Source: Diphasiastrum complanatum (Eukaryota > Streptophyta > Lycopodiopsida > Lycopodiales > Lycopodiaceae). From it: DNA of 64,000 bases. Position numbers and translations under genes: made by a program. The DNA lies in the NCBI GenBank assembly GCA_029204225.1, contig CM055100.1:32205645-32269644 (forward strand). The letters run 5' to 3'. Of the stretch, positions 21,060 to 31,990 are shown one piece after another; position 1 is the first letter of the stretch, and each line of letters opens with the position of its first letter. The notes under the pieces were generated by a model. The model was not told the origin of the DNA. It did no database searches and saw nothing but the letters and a program-made list of their open reading frames with translations.

Positions 21060-22030
21060 GATATTGTAGAATTCTTTTCGCCATCTGCCAATGTACCATG
21101 CTAGAGTTGGAAGAGAATTGGCTCTATGCGTAGACATGGAATGCCGAGTCGGGTTTGGTACAAATTGTAAGGTACATCAGACCACCGATCAAGTTTTGGT
21201 ATGGTATCCCTTCCATTTTCTGTCTCTCCTCATCTGTGTTCGGGCAATCGTACTTCGTCAATCTCGCTCCAACTATCATTGGTGTGGCCTTTTCTTTGCA
21301 GTCCAACATTCGATATTGCTTTGGCACCTTTTCGGTGTATTGATTGACTCAAATGCATTACTCTTCTTATTCGATCTCTTTTGATCTGCAGCCCAAAACA
21401 TTTTGTCGCTTCTCCTAGATCTGTGATTTTATAGCTTGCAGAAATCTGACTCTTGGTTTTCTTAATTAACATCAGAGAGTTTCCTATCATCAGGGAGTCA
21501 TCTACAAAAATTGTTGGACTCACAAAGCTTCTTCCTACTCTTTTTATATAGACATTACAGTCTGGTTGTGTAGGAACGAAGTCTAAAGACTTCAAAAGAC
21601 CGTTGTACCAAGATCATGATGCCCGCTTCAGACCATAAATGCATCAATGCAATCGACAGACATATTGTCAAATATCGGGATCTTCGAATCCTTCAGGTTG
21701 CTTCATGAAGATTTCTTCCTCTAGATCTCCGTGGAGAAAGGCTATTTTGACATCAATCTGGTGTATCTCCAAATTGTGTTGTGTTGCATATGCGAGTAGT
21801 CGAATGCTTGTCATTTTGACCATTGGTGAGTACGTATCAAAGTAGTCAATGCTATACCTTTGCGTGTAGCCCTTGGCGACAAGTCTAGCCTTGTAGCGTC
21901 CGACAATGCCATCTGATTTAATTTTTCTTTTATAAACCCATTTCCAGTCGAAGATCTTTTTATCTTCGGGCAGTGGCTCTAGTGTCCATGCCTCATTCTG
22001 CCTCACTAATTTGATCTCTTCGGACATTGC
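21060..22030 (-). pseudogene. Copia reverse transcriptase, element 3
   Basis: Consecutive frames show NEAWTLEPLPEDKKIFDWKW, KARLVAKGYTQRYSIDYFDT, HQIDVKIAFLHGDLEEEIFM, then FVDDSLMIGNS (the YVDD position reads FVDD) and YQNLIGGLMYLTICTKPDSA. At least three frameshifts or stops separate the pieces. RNase H is missing. Confidence 0.85.
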
Positions 22031-22251
22031 TTGTGTCCAGAATTCTCCTTATGGGATCTGGATAATTTCTTTATATGTTGTCGGTTCTTTAGTGAAGCTG
22101 CAGAATTTGAAATCTGCATCTTTGCTCCATTGAAGATTGTCAATGTATCGATCTGGAGGTCTTCTTTGTCTTGTCGACCTTCTTGGTCCTGTTTGTCGCT
22201 GCTAGTTCATGTCTTCTTTGTCAAATTGATCTTTAGCTTCCTGCTCTGGAG

Positions 22252-23160
22252 TTAGGGGCTTGATATTCTGAGTAGATGTTTGTCATCTCCCTCTTGAATT
22301 GGTAGTAGTGTGAAGATTTCATGGCCCTTTTCTTTTTTCAATCTTGGAAACGTGGATTCATCGAACTTCACATCTCGACTCGACACAACTTTCTTCAAGG
22401 TTGGGTTGTAGAGTCTGTACACTCGAGTATCTGACCATGATTGTTTGCTCCAACTTTTCATCAAGTTTGTTTTTTTTTTCTTTGAAAATGTGCATGTATG
22501 TTGCACATCTGAACACACGCACGTACGACAGATCAGGCCTTTTGCCTATCCACATCTCATATGGTGTCTTGTTTTCCAGGGCCATCGTTGTTGGTCTATT
22601 CTAGAAGTGTACTACTGTAGCGATTGCCTCAGCCCAAAATTGACTCGACAATTGAGTCTGTGCCATCATGCATTTGGCTCCTTCAACTAGCGTCATGTTT
22701 CTTCTTTTTGCGACGCCATTGTATTCTGGTGTGTATGCAGGAGTGAACTGATGCTCTATTCCTTGTTATTGGCAGAAGTTTGAAAACTCCTTGTTCTTGT
22801 ACTCACCTCCATTGTCAAACGTGATGGTCTATACCTTCTTTGAGGTGTGTCTCTCTGTGAATGCCACAAACTTCTTGAAAGAGTCGAACACTTCTGATTT
22901 CTTCTTTAAATAGTAGATCGTTGTCATCCGACTGTAATCATCGATGAATGTCAGAAAGTACCTCGATCTTGAGAGCGAATCTACCTTCATCGGTCCACAG
23001 ACATCTGAGTGGACAAGCTCAAGCACTTTCTTGGCTCTTTTTCCCTCATGCACAAATGGACTTCGATGTTGTTTGCCCTTTGGCAGACTTCATAGAAGTC
23101 AATGTCGGGTCTGGATATCTTTAGACTTGTGACAATTTCTTTTCTGCTCATGTCTTAGAG
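22252..23160 (-). pseudogene. Copia integrase, element 3
   Basis: LELVHSDVCGPMKVDSLSRS and FLTFIDDYSRMTTIYYLKKK (23053-22829) carry the first Asp. Further on are the KTPYEMWIGKRPDLSYVRVF segment and the LYNPTLKKVVSSRDVKFDES segment of the C-terminal linker. There are several stops and frame changes. Confidence 0.85.
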
Positions 23161-23167
23161 TCTTCTC

Positions 23168-23849
23168 TGTAAAAATTACAGCAAATAAGGATCCTAAAAC
23201 AGTTGAAATGATGAGGGAAACAATAGATTATGATTTCATAAGATTAGCACAAGTTGAACCATCAAAATCCATCAAAAATCTATGCTTGAACCTCACTAAA
23301 TGGCCCAAATCCTTGAAGAAGGCTTCACACGTGTGAAAGTACGGCCTCCCACAGTCTGAGTACTGTACACCAGACCTACATTCAATCCTATAATCATTAG
23401 TAATCACAAGTACTCAAACAATTATGAACATAGAGAGCAATTGCACCATTATGAGAGAAAAAACATGAAATTGCTTGATTGATTTTGGTGAGATATCATC
23501 ACCTATATATACATGATCCATCACGGTTTTGGGCAGGTATGAGTAGCCCTAAACCTATCCCTAATGCTAATTTTGGTGGATCTTTCATCCCTACCAAGTT
23601 AGGGTTGGAATCTTGGAGATCCCTCAACAATGCAAAAATTACCAAAAATAGCTCCTATTTTTTCTCCCTTGTATCTAAGCATAATTTGGACTCATTCCAA
23701 AGGTTCTAACACTTAGGTCTACTTGAGAACATCCTTATGAATGGAATCCTATGCTATTTGGCACGTGTGACAAGCCACATCATGACCATCTAACTATTTA
23801 CAAGTCATATGACCAAAACTAGTCAAGCTAGAATTGTGAATTTTTAACA
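23168..23849 (-). repeat. Element 4 3' LTR
   Basis: 682 bp, TG...CA, with TTCACACGTGTGAA at 23324-23337 and a TATA-like TATATATA (about 23501-23510). Confidence 0.95.
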
Positions 23850-23863
23850 CTCCTCCTCACTAT

Positions 23864-26800
23864 CTAGCTTGGTTCAATCATTGATTTACTAATCACTCCA
23901 AGTGATGATCTGAACTTCATAAAAGGTGTCTTTTGAAGTGGTTTAGTAAGTAGATCAGCTACACATTCATTGCTTGGAACATGCTCCAAAGCAATCTCCT
24001 TGGCTTGCACCATTTCTCTCACAAAGTGATGGCATATCTCAATGTGCTTAGATCTTGCATGGAAGATTGGGTTAGATGCAAGGTGTTGGGCTGATATATT
24101 GTCATTGTAGATGATTGGTGCCTCCTCTGAATCCATGATCTTTAGTTCCACCAATAATCTCTTGATCCAAAGTACCTCCTTTGTAGTGGTTGTCAAAGCT
24201 TTATACTCGGCCTCGGTTGAAGATAGAGATATAGTTTCTTGCTTTTTTGAAAGCCATGAAACCACACCTTCTCCTATGAAAGTTGAGTAGGCACTTGTTG
24301 ATTTCCTATCCCTCTTGTCCCCTGCAAAATCTGAATCACTAAATGCATGAAGGTTAATCACATCTCCTCTATATAGAATCCCAAAATCCAATGTACCCGA
24401 GATGTATCTTAGAATCCTCTTAGCCTTTTTCCAATGGATATTCAATGGCTTTTGCATGGATTGGCTCAACCTACATACACTAAAGCTAAGATCTGGTCTA
24501 GTTATAGTGATCCACATTAAGGAACCTATAAGTTGCCTAAACAAAGTGATGTCCATGAAGGATCTTTCATCATCTTCATTTGGCACTTTTACATCTTGCT
24601 CCATTGGTGTGTCAACACTTTTGCATACTTCCATCTTAAACTTCTTCAAAAGACTTTGAGCATAGTTTACTTGACTTATAAAGATAAAATCAGACCCTCT
24701 AAGTACTTCTATGCCTAAGATGAAGTGAAGACACCCTAGATCTACCATCTTGAACTCTAAGGATAGATCTATCTTGATTTTTTCAATACCATCAACACTA
24801 TTTCGACTAATGATGATGTCATCTACATAAATGAGTAAAAGTACAATACCAACATCGTCAAACTTAATGTAAAGAGTGGGATCATATTCACTTTGAACAA
24901 AAGAAAGTGAAATAAGATAGCAATGTAGTCTTGAATTCCAAGATCTCGAGGCTTGCTTCAAGCCATAGATGCTTCTTTGGAGATGGCATACTTTGTTCTC
25001 CATTCCATGCTTGATGAACCCTTGTGGCTGCTCCATATAGATATCCTCTTCCAAAAAACCATTCAAGAAAGCATTAGAGACATCCATTTGACATAGAATC
25101 CATCCAAAATGTGATGCAAGTGCGATGATTAGCCTTATTGTGACCACGGGTGCAAAAGTTTCCTCATAGTCTATCCCTATCTCTTGAGCATAACCTTTTG
25201 CAACTAATCTTGCTTTATGTTTGTTAACACTCCCATTTGCATTCAACTTAAGCTTGAAGACCCACTTGCATCCTATTACATTCCTTTGAGGTCTCTCAAC
25301 AAGCAACCAAGTTTCATTCTCAATCAAGGCATCATACTCATCCAACATAGCTTTATACCATTCTTTGGAGTTCAATGCATCTTCAACATTAGATGGTTCT
25401 TCAAAACTAGATAAAGCATAAGAAGTGGATGAGATACCCTCAACTTGCTGTCCTTTTCCTTGATATGTGAGCCTTGATGGCTCCACTTTTGCCCTTGAAG
25501 ATCTCCTTGGTGTGATAGGTGGGTTTGGTGCTTGCTCCTCCATGAGCTCCTCCTCAAAACCAAGATCTTGCTCCTCGGCCATCTTCTTCTTGATTGTTGG
25601 AGCACTTGAGCCTTCTTCGAGCATATGCATATGATGTTCATCAAAGATGACATCCCTTGAAACAACAAATTTGTTCAAGGATGGGAGATAGACTTTGTAG
25701 CCCTTGCTTGAGCTTGCATATCCAAGCATGATCCCTCTTGTGGAAGATGGATCCTCCTTGGTTCTTGTTTCCAATGGCACATGCACATAACATATACACC
25801 CAAAAACTTTCAAGTGATTAAGATTGGGTTTCTTTCCATACAACATCTCATAAGGAGTTTTGCCTTCAATTGCTTTGCAAGACACCCTATTCATCAAGTA
25901 GTTTGCACATACAAGAGACTCACCCCAAAAGGATTTGGGCAAACAAGCATCTAATCTTAAAGCCTTAGAACATTCACATAATGTTCTATTCCTTCTTTCA
26001 GCAACTCCATTTTGTTGAGGAGTGTAAGGACAAGAAGTCTCTTTCTTGATCCCTTCCTCCTCACAAAAGGCCTTGAACTCATTGGAGATGAATTCTCCAC
26101 CATTGTCACTTCTAAGAATCTTGATGCTATGATTATGATGCTTTTCCACAAACAACTTGAACTTTACAAAAGTATTAAATACTTGAGACTTGAAGGAAAG
26201 TAAGAACACCCAACAATATCTTGAGTAGTCATCAATGAAGGTTAAAAACATGGATGAACCTCCATTAGATTTGGTGCTAGCAATGTGCACATCCGAGTGT
26301 ATGAGTTCAAGAGGATGAGATGACTTTGTGATGGAGTTAGGAAATACTTTCTTATGTGCCATGGATAAGGCACAAGATTCACAAACCTTGTCTTCTTTCC
26401 CAATAGACCTTGGTAGGCCTAAAGCATACTCCTCCTTGATCATAGCCTCCATGGAACCCGAGTTGACATGTCCAAGTCTTTTGTGCCATAAAGTAAAGGT
26501 AGATATCTTGCTCTTCTCGGCCAACATGAAAACATTAGTATCCACAAATGCATCCAACTTATAAAGTTTGCCAAGTCTAGTGCCCTTAGCCACTATCTTA
26601 CCCTTCTTCTTGATGAAACATTCATTTGAAGCAAAATCAACATTGAAACCATTGTCTACCATTTGGACAACACTTAGTAGATTCTTTGTTATTGTAGGAA
26701 TGTACAAAACACCTTCTATGTTGATCTTTTTGGAAGATCCTAAGCAAAGGGGAATGCTACCAACTCCTTCAATCTTACAAGCTTCATCATTTGCTGTATA

Positions 26801-27823
26801 GATAGACTTTATAAGTCCATCATAAGATAAGAGAGAAGAGAAAAACTCCCTTTTACTAGTCATGTGTGAACTAGCACCCGAGTCAATCCACCAAGGATCT
26901 TCTCCTTTGAAACTTGTTGAAGAAAATATGGAAATCATGAGAGAGTCCTCATGTGAACTCTCCTCCTCCTCCTCTTTGCTCATGTTGGCTTGGCTTTGAT
27001 CTTGCTTCCTCTTGAAGCATTCCGAGGCATAATGCCCCATCTTGCTACAATAGTAGCACTTCACCCTTGATTTGTCCTTCTTGACTTTGGTGGTTGATGG
27101 AGATGCCTTTGGGGGTCCTTCTTGATCCTCAAGCTTTGTAGACTTCTTGAATGTTGATCCTTTGCCTTTGGACTTGCCTTTGCCTTTGGTGAAGAGAGCT
27201 TGGTCATCTCCACCTTGGATGGAAAGCCTATCCATCCTCTCTTGCATTTGGCTCCTTCTTGATTCCTCGGCCATGAGTGTGCCTTGGAGTTCTTCAAGTA
27301 TGGGTAGCTTACCCATAATTGCATATCCCTGAACCAAATTGTCAAATTCAAAGCTTAGTCCATTCAATATGAGTTGAACAAGCTCTTCATCCTTGATAGG
27401 GTCACCTATAAAGGCTAGCTCTTTGTTCAATTCCTTTACTCTTAGGACAAAAGTATGTGCACTCTCTCCTTTCTTTTGATAGCTTCTATAGATTTGATTC
27501 TTCAAAGCTAACATTCTAGTTTGGTTCTTGGATTCATAGACCTTTTGCAAAGTCTCCCAAGCATCTTGGGCTGAAGTGCAATCTCCTACCTCTCTTAAGA
27601 GTTCATTTGCAACATTCATTTTTATGCAATGTAGTGCAACATTGCACCTCTTGATGTATTTGGCTTTTTCTTGAGGATGAATAGGTTCACCCTCCTTACC
27701 ATTTACAATTTCCATCAGATCTTGCATGATCATGATAGATTCCATTCTAACTTTCCATATGGAATAGTTAGTTTTGTTGAGCCTTTCATTAGTATCCAAA
27801 AGATATGCATTTATAGATGTCAT
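23864..27823 (-). CDS. Copia gag-pol polyprotein, 1319 residues, uninterrupted
   Basis: The ATG at 27823 opens the whole polyprotein, ending 15 bases from the 3' LTR. Domains: gag (LHCIKMNVANELLREVGDC); a Lys/Ser-rich linker; zinc knuckle CYYCSKMGHYASEC (about 256-269); protease WWIDSGASSHM (about 313); pre-integrase LWHKRLGHVN; integrase triad in HSDV (about 509), SDNGGEF (about 571) and NGVAERRNR (about 608); RT with ETFAPVVTIRLIIAL, then LLIYVDDIIIS (about 999); RNase H with DSDFAGD, STEAEYKAL and HARSKHIEI. Length and order are normal for plant copia. Compared with element 1, three residues are missing after ETFAPV, just before an RT helix; whether this impairs activity is unknown. Confidence 0.97.
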   Translation of the reverse strand: MTSINAYLLDTNERLNKTNYSIWKVRMESIMIMQDLMEIVNGKEGEPIHPQEKAKYIKRCNVALHCIKMNVANELLREVGDCTSAQDAWETLQKVYESKNQTRMLALKNQIYRSYQKKGESAHTFVLRVKELNKELAFIGDPIKDEELVQLILNGLSFEFDNLVQGYAIMGKLPILEELQGTLMAEESRRSQMQERMDRLSIQGGDDQALFTKGKGKSKGKGSTFKKSTKLEDQEGPPKASPSTTKVKKDKSRVKCYYCSKMGHYASECFKRKQDQSQANMSKEEEEESSHEDSLMISIFSSTSFKGEDPWWIDSGASSHMTSKREFFSSLLSYDGLIKSIYTANDEACKIEGVGSIPLCLGSSKKINIEGVLYIPTITKNLLSVVQMVDNGFNVDFASNECFIKKKGKIVAKGTRLGKLYKLDAFVDTNVFMLAEKSKISTFTLWHKRLGHVNSGSMEAMIKEEYALGLPRSIGKEDKVCESCALSMAHKKVFPNSITKSSHPLELIHSDVHIASTKSNGGSSMFLTFIDDYSRYCWVFLLSFKSQVFNTFVKFKLFVEKHHNHSIKILRSDNGGEFISNEFKAFCEEEGIKKETSCPYTPQQNGVAERRNRTLCECSKALRLDACLPKSFWGESLVCANYLMNRVSCKAIEGKTPYEMLYGKKPNLNHLKVFGCICYVHVPLETRTKEDPSSTRGIMLGYASSSKGYKVYLPSLNKFVVSRDVIFDEHHMHMLEEGSSAPTIKKKMAEEQDLGFEEELMEEQAPNPPITPRRSSRAKVEPSRLTYQGKGQQVEGISSTSYALSSFEEPSNVEDALNSKEWYKAMLDEYDALIENETWLLVERPQRNVIGCKWVFKLKLNANGSVNKHKARLVAKGYAQEIGIDYEETFAPVVTIRLIIALASHFGWILCQMDVSNAFLNGFLEEDIYMEQPQGFIKHGMENKVCHLQRSIYGLKQASRSWNSRLHCYLISLSFVQSEYDPTLYIKFDDVGIVLLLIYVDDIIISRNSVDGIEKIKIDLSLEFKMVDLGCLHFILGIEVLRGSDFIFISQVNYAQSLLKKFKMEVCKSVDTPMEQDVKVPNEDDERSFMDITLFRQLIGSLMWITITRPDLSFSVCRLSQSMQKPLNIHWKKAKRILRYISGTLDFGILYRGDVINLHAFSDSDFAGDKRDRKSTSAYSTFIGEGVVSWLSKKQETISLSSTEAEYKALTTTTKEVLWIKRLLVELKIMDSEEAPIIYNDNISAQHLASNPIFHARSKHIEICHHFVREMVQAKEIALEHVPSNECVADLLTKPLQKTPFMKFRSSLGVISKSMIEPS

Positions 27824-28634
27824 CTAGTCTCCTAATCAAGGACTTGACACAAATGAAGGTTACTTCTATTGATTTGATTCAAGGTATACCTTATCCCACT
27901 TCTTAGGGACCTGAAAAGATCAGTAATAGACTTCCTATAAAGATCTAAGAATGATCTCTAACAAAATCAAATCATAGAATACTAGAAACAATGCACTTGC
28001 TTGATTGAAGTAGACAATACTAGTAGAATTGCCCCTCTTTCTATAAAGAACATTAAAGCTTCCAAATGATCTGATCAAGAGTGAATTTCAGCAACCTAAT
28101 ATACTTCCAAAATCACTTGTAAAAGATCTAAATGGAACTTAATGAGGATGCAACACAATCTACTATCCAATCACAAGCAAAAAATGATCAAAATTGATGA
28201 AAAATTGATCTAATTTGGTGCATAAGTCAAGCAATGGTTGGACTGAACCTAAATCACTTTAGGAGGTGCCTACTACACCTTAGAACAGCCTTGAAGAGTC
28301 CCCAAAACTCTGATCTTCCCTCTCCTTGAATGCTAGAAAGCCTCCTCTATGAAATCACCTCCAAAACTCGCTTAGAAATCAATGCTTGGAGCAAGCAAAA
28401 CTTGCTATCTTGGTAATGTGAATTGAATTCAACTTTGCCTCTGGTTTTAGACACCTAAACACCTGCAAATGAAGTCACACAACACCAATCTCCAATGTAT
28501 TTGACTCACTTTGAGTTCTAGAATCAATACTAGATGCTAAGATCCAATCTACACAAGATTTAGATCAAAAATTGTGATCAAATTGAATGAAAACCAAGGA
28601 TTTAGCTCATTTCAGTCTTTAGGCTCTGATACCA
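27824..28634 (-). other. Element 4 leader between 5' LTR and gag start
   Basis: About 810 bases, with the PBS at its right end. No sense ORF; no tandem repeats noticed. Confidence 0.85.
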
Positions 28635-29316
28635 TGTAAAAATTACAGCAAATAAGGATCCTAAAACACTTGAAATGATGAGGGAAACAATAGATTATGA
28701 TTTCATAAGATTAGCACAAGTTGAACCATCAAAATCCATCAAAAATCTATGCTTGAACCTCACTAAATGGCCCAAATCCTTGAAGAAGGCTTCACACGTG
28801 TGAAAGTACGGCCTCCCACAGTCTGAGTACTGTACACCAGACCTACATTCAATCCTATAATCATTAGTAATCACAAGTACTCAAACAATTATGAACATAG
28901 AGAGCAATTGCACCATTATGAGAGAAAAAACATGAAATTGCTTGATTGATTTTGGTGAGATATCATCACCTATATATACATGATCCATCACGATTTTGGG
29001 CAGGTATGAGTAGCCCTAAACCTATCCCTAATGCTAATTTTGGTGGATCTTTCATCCCTACCAAGTTAGGGTTGGAATCTTGGAGATCCCTCAACAATGC
29101 AAAAATTACCAAAAATAGCTCCTATTTTTTCTCCCTTGTATCTAAGCATAATTTGGACTCATTCCAAAGGTTCTAACACTTAGGTCTACTTGAGAACATC
29201 CTTATGAATGGAATCCTATGCTATTTGGCACGTGTGACAAGCCACATCATGACCATCTAACTATTTACAAGTCATATGACCAAAACTAGTCAAGCTAGAA
29301 TTGTGAATTTTTAACA
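28635..29316 (-). repeat. Element 4 5' LTR
   Basis: 682 bp, paired with 23168-23849; the palindrome is at 28791-28804. TSD TTCTC follows. Confidence 0.95.
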
Positions 29317-29321
29317 TTCTC

Positions 29322-29972
29322 AGGTTCAGATGATATATTCTTCTGTGCCAGAGTTGATCTTCGGTTTCTGATGCATTCAGTATGCTATCAAAATTACTGA
29401 TAATATTGGCTTGGTATAGGTTACTTTATCTGGACCCAATAGTCAGCAGCTTGTTTGTTATTTCCTCGATCATTCGTCATACATTGCCATTGAACAGGAC
29501 TCGAATTCCAGATCCGCCATCTTTGATATAGATAGGAGGTCTCTTCTTAGTGAGGGTACATAGAGTGCTCTTGACAACTCTGCTTGTCCCAACAGTGTTC
29601 GTAGCTATAGAGTCCCGATGCCCTTGACATCGTGTCGGCTCTCGTCACCTAGAATCATTGCTCTGAAGTTTCGAGTTCTTGGTGATTGATCAAGACTTTC
29701 TTGTTGCAGGTAATGTGTGAAGTCGCTCCTGAGTCGATGACTATGTTGTAGTTGTGCTGTGTGTAGCTAGTCTAAGCTTCATCAAATATCATGAAAGCTT
29801 CGTTGCTCTTATCAGCATCCTTCAACGATTCTACAAATTTTGTGTTTTCGGCCTTGGTTTTTCTTTTTGGGTTGAATCTGAACTCATATGCAGAATGCAT
29901 GTTCTTCTTGCAGTGCATGCAAGGAATTGTCGGGTTGAACCAACATCTGCTATGTGTCCCGGTTTGTGACAT
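29322..29972 (-). pseudogene. Copia gag end and protease region, element 3
   Basis: The 29972-29772 frame carries a degenerate zinc knuckle: CMHCKKNMHSAYE has C-x2-C-x4-H but lacks the last Cys. It is preceded by CWFNPTIP and followed by the acidic linker NTKFVESLKDADKSNEAFMI. Further minus-strand stretches to 29322 correspond to the protease/pre-integrase part, broken by stops. Confidence 0.7.
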
Positions 29973-29984
29973 ACCAGATTTTAG

Positions 29985-30780
29985 ATGAAATCACGCAGCC
30001 AGATCATGCTTCTTGAAGATCAGCTGACAAATCTACGATGGGATGGCAGAGACCTTACCTCTTTTATCAGAAAGATGAAGGATCTATTTTTTTCATTACA
30101 CAATGCCGGAACAGAGAATGCAGTATCAGCAGAGAAGCAGCTCACTTATCTGTTAAGAGCTTTACCAAGATCTTTCCAGACAACCCGAACATTGCTAGTG
30201 AAGGATCCAACAATGACACTCGAAAAGGCAGTGATCAAGATTCGAGAAGAAGTCGAAGCCCGTGAGCACCTCGATCACAAGGACGTTTTTGATCAAGCTC
30301 TCTATGGCAACAAGGAGAAGCCGAAGAAGTAGTTCAAGCTTAAGAGGGAGTCAAACCAAAAGTAGGATCGAGACCAACAATCAGAGAGAGCCAACAAAGG
30401 TAGTTGGAAGAACAAAGAAAAGCCTAAACAATAGAATGACGACATGCAGACGCGAAGGACGTACTGTCGATTCGTGTTGGCTCAATCCGAAGATTGAGTA
30501 TATCCATTGCCACAAGAAGGGTCATGCATCCATGGATTGCTACCAGAACCCGAGGAACAAGTAGCCTCAAGGGAAACGGGAGAACAATAATAGTTTTTCC
30601 TATGTCGAAGATCCAGAGAGCTCAAAGATGGGCGAAGATAGGTCGAACACTGGAAATTCGACGGCCTATCTGTGTACAGAGTGTGTGCAGCCTCCACATT
30701 TGAACAGTGAAAATTCGACGGCCTATCTGTGTACAGAGTGTGTGCAGCCTCCACATTCGTTACATCAAGACGAATAATGT
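29985..30780 (+). pseudogene. Copia gag, central and C-terminal part, plus strand
   Basis: The 29985-30332 frame is gag (LTNLRWDGRDLTSFIRKMKD, LTYLLRALPRSFQTTRTLLV, ALYGNKEKPKK). It continues in other frames through a knuckle-like CWLNPKIEYIHCHKKGHASM and a stop-ridden stretch. CWLNPKIEYIHCHKKGH is the plus-strand counterpart of the minus-strand CWFNPTIPCMHCKKNMH at 29930, so two related gag genes face each other here. A 57-bp in-frame tandem duplication follows at 30651-30757. Confidence 0.75.
30651..30757 (+). repeat. 57-bp tandem duplication in gag/protease region
   Basis: A unit with AAATTCGACGGCCTATCTGT occurs at 30654 and 30711. The 57-bp length keeps frame and repeats a 19-residue segment (NSTAYLCTECVQPPH...). 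Confidence 0.85.
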
Positions 30781-31990
30781 TTGATTTCTGAAGTACTGAT
30801 CCATCAAGATTTATAGTACTTGGAGATGGATCAAAACATAGAGTGGATGGTATTGGTTCGTTATGGCTCAATACAAACGGCAGAGACCGACGACTCGAAG
30901 ATGTTCTCTTCATACCCACACTACAATAAGATTTGCTATCAGTAGCAAAGATAGCAGATGTTGGAATGTGTGTGACGTTTTCAGACGAAACATGTAATGT
31001 CGTTGAAGCCAGCACCAGTTCGTTGATCGCACAAGGAAGACGCAAAGGCAACCTGCATCATTTGAGGGTACGCCTACCAACAGATTAAGCACATCAAGCC
31101 CATGATTCTGCAGATGTTCTATGGCATAGGTGACTATGCCACATGAGCTCAATGGCATTATATCAAGCAAGCCAACTATCTTGTGAATGATCAATATTCA
31201 TGAATAAAGATACCTAATGTCATTGGAGAGAAGAGAACCTGGTTGGGCGAGCTCCACTGAACCACAATATACCAACTCACCATGTGTGGGAAGATCACAA
31301 GGGCAATAATGGCCAAAGTGGTAGTTGAATGTGGAAATCACGTTCGGGGAATGGCTATGTAGTGTCAATCTTCAATATTGAAGTGCACTAAATTATGCAA
31401 AGAATGTATATTACTTAAAAATTTATGGGATTGCACCTAGATTGAGTAGATTTTATGATTCTTGAACAAATGTAAACCACATAAAAGCAACATGTTGATA
31501 TGCTATAGATATATATAAAATCTCCCAAGTGTGTTATGGCCCATAAAAAGTATGTGAAAAGTTGGAGAGTATATTATACCAAGGCCTATGATTGTTTTAT
31601 TACAACTTGGCATCACCAGTTTGTGTGTCTGTTTCAAACCATAGATCAATGCTCATATAATTTGGGGTGTGGAAATATTTCACCAAGACGACCTTATCTG
31701 CTTGGAATAGTAACAGGCGCCATGTGGGTTGGGGGGCCAGCTTGGCAATGATCTCATCCTCATGCCCCTTGATGTCAGACACTTAACACGATAAGGTATA
31801 GCCACCAGCGTGCATTTGGGTATTTTCCCTCAAATTCTAGAAAAAGATTCCTTCGAAGAGAATTTTGTGGACATTGCCATGTTCTGGCTTTCTTTAAAGT
31901 TGTTCAACAACCATTTAATCACAGCTTGGCATTGCAATAGATTTAGAGGTCATTAGAAAACAAGTGCAACGGTCACTAAAACATCAAGAT
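30781..31990. other. No gene assigned
   Basis: A minus-strand open frame covers 31051-30482, but its right part (30482-30760) is a shadow of the gag strand; the rest (FATDSKSYCSVGMKRTSSSR) is not recognised. From 31060 on nothing coding or repetitive stands out. Confidence 0.4.

Larger units (their letters stand above)
23168..29316 (-). mobile_element. Young, apparently complete Ty1/copia element (element 4), TSD TTCTC
   Basis: LTRs at 23168-23849 and 28635-29316 (682 bp each, TGTAAAAATT...TTTTTAACA) differ at two bases noticed by eye (near 23200/28667 and near 23528/28995). TSD TTCTC lies at 23163-23167 and 29317-29321. The PBS at 28622-28634 reads TGGTATCAGAGCC on the minus strand, directly next to the 5' LTR. 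The purine tract is at 23850-23859. The polyprotein is uninterrupted. It is nested in element 3. Confidence 0.97.
21045..29970 (-). mobile_element. Older Ty1/copia (element 3), split by element 4
   Basis: Minus-strand pol pieces run right to left: gag/zinc-knuckle remnant (29972-29772), protease region (29770-29322), then after the 6.15-kb element 4 insertion (23168-29316) integrase (about 23160-22260) and RT (about 22030-21060). The 3' end is truncated within RNase H near 21045. The junction TTCTC is duplicated on both sides of element 4, showing that the two parts were once continuous. Confidence 0.85.

Noticed and set aside
30482-31051. 189-codon minus-strand ORF
   Set aside because: Its lower half is antisense to the plus-strand gag and contains the 57-bp duplication, so most of it is a shadow; the rest has no recognisable feature.
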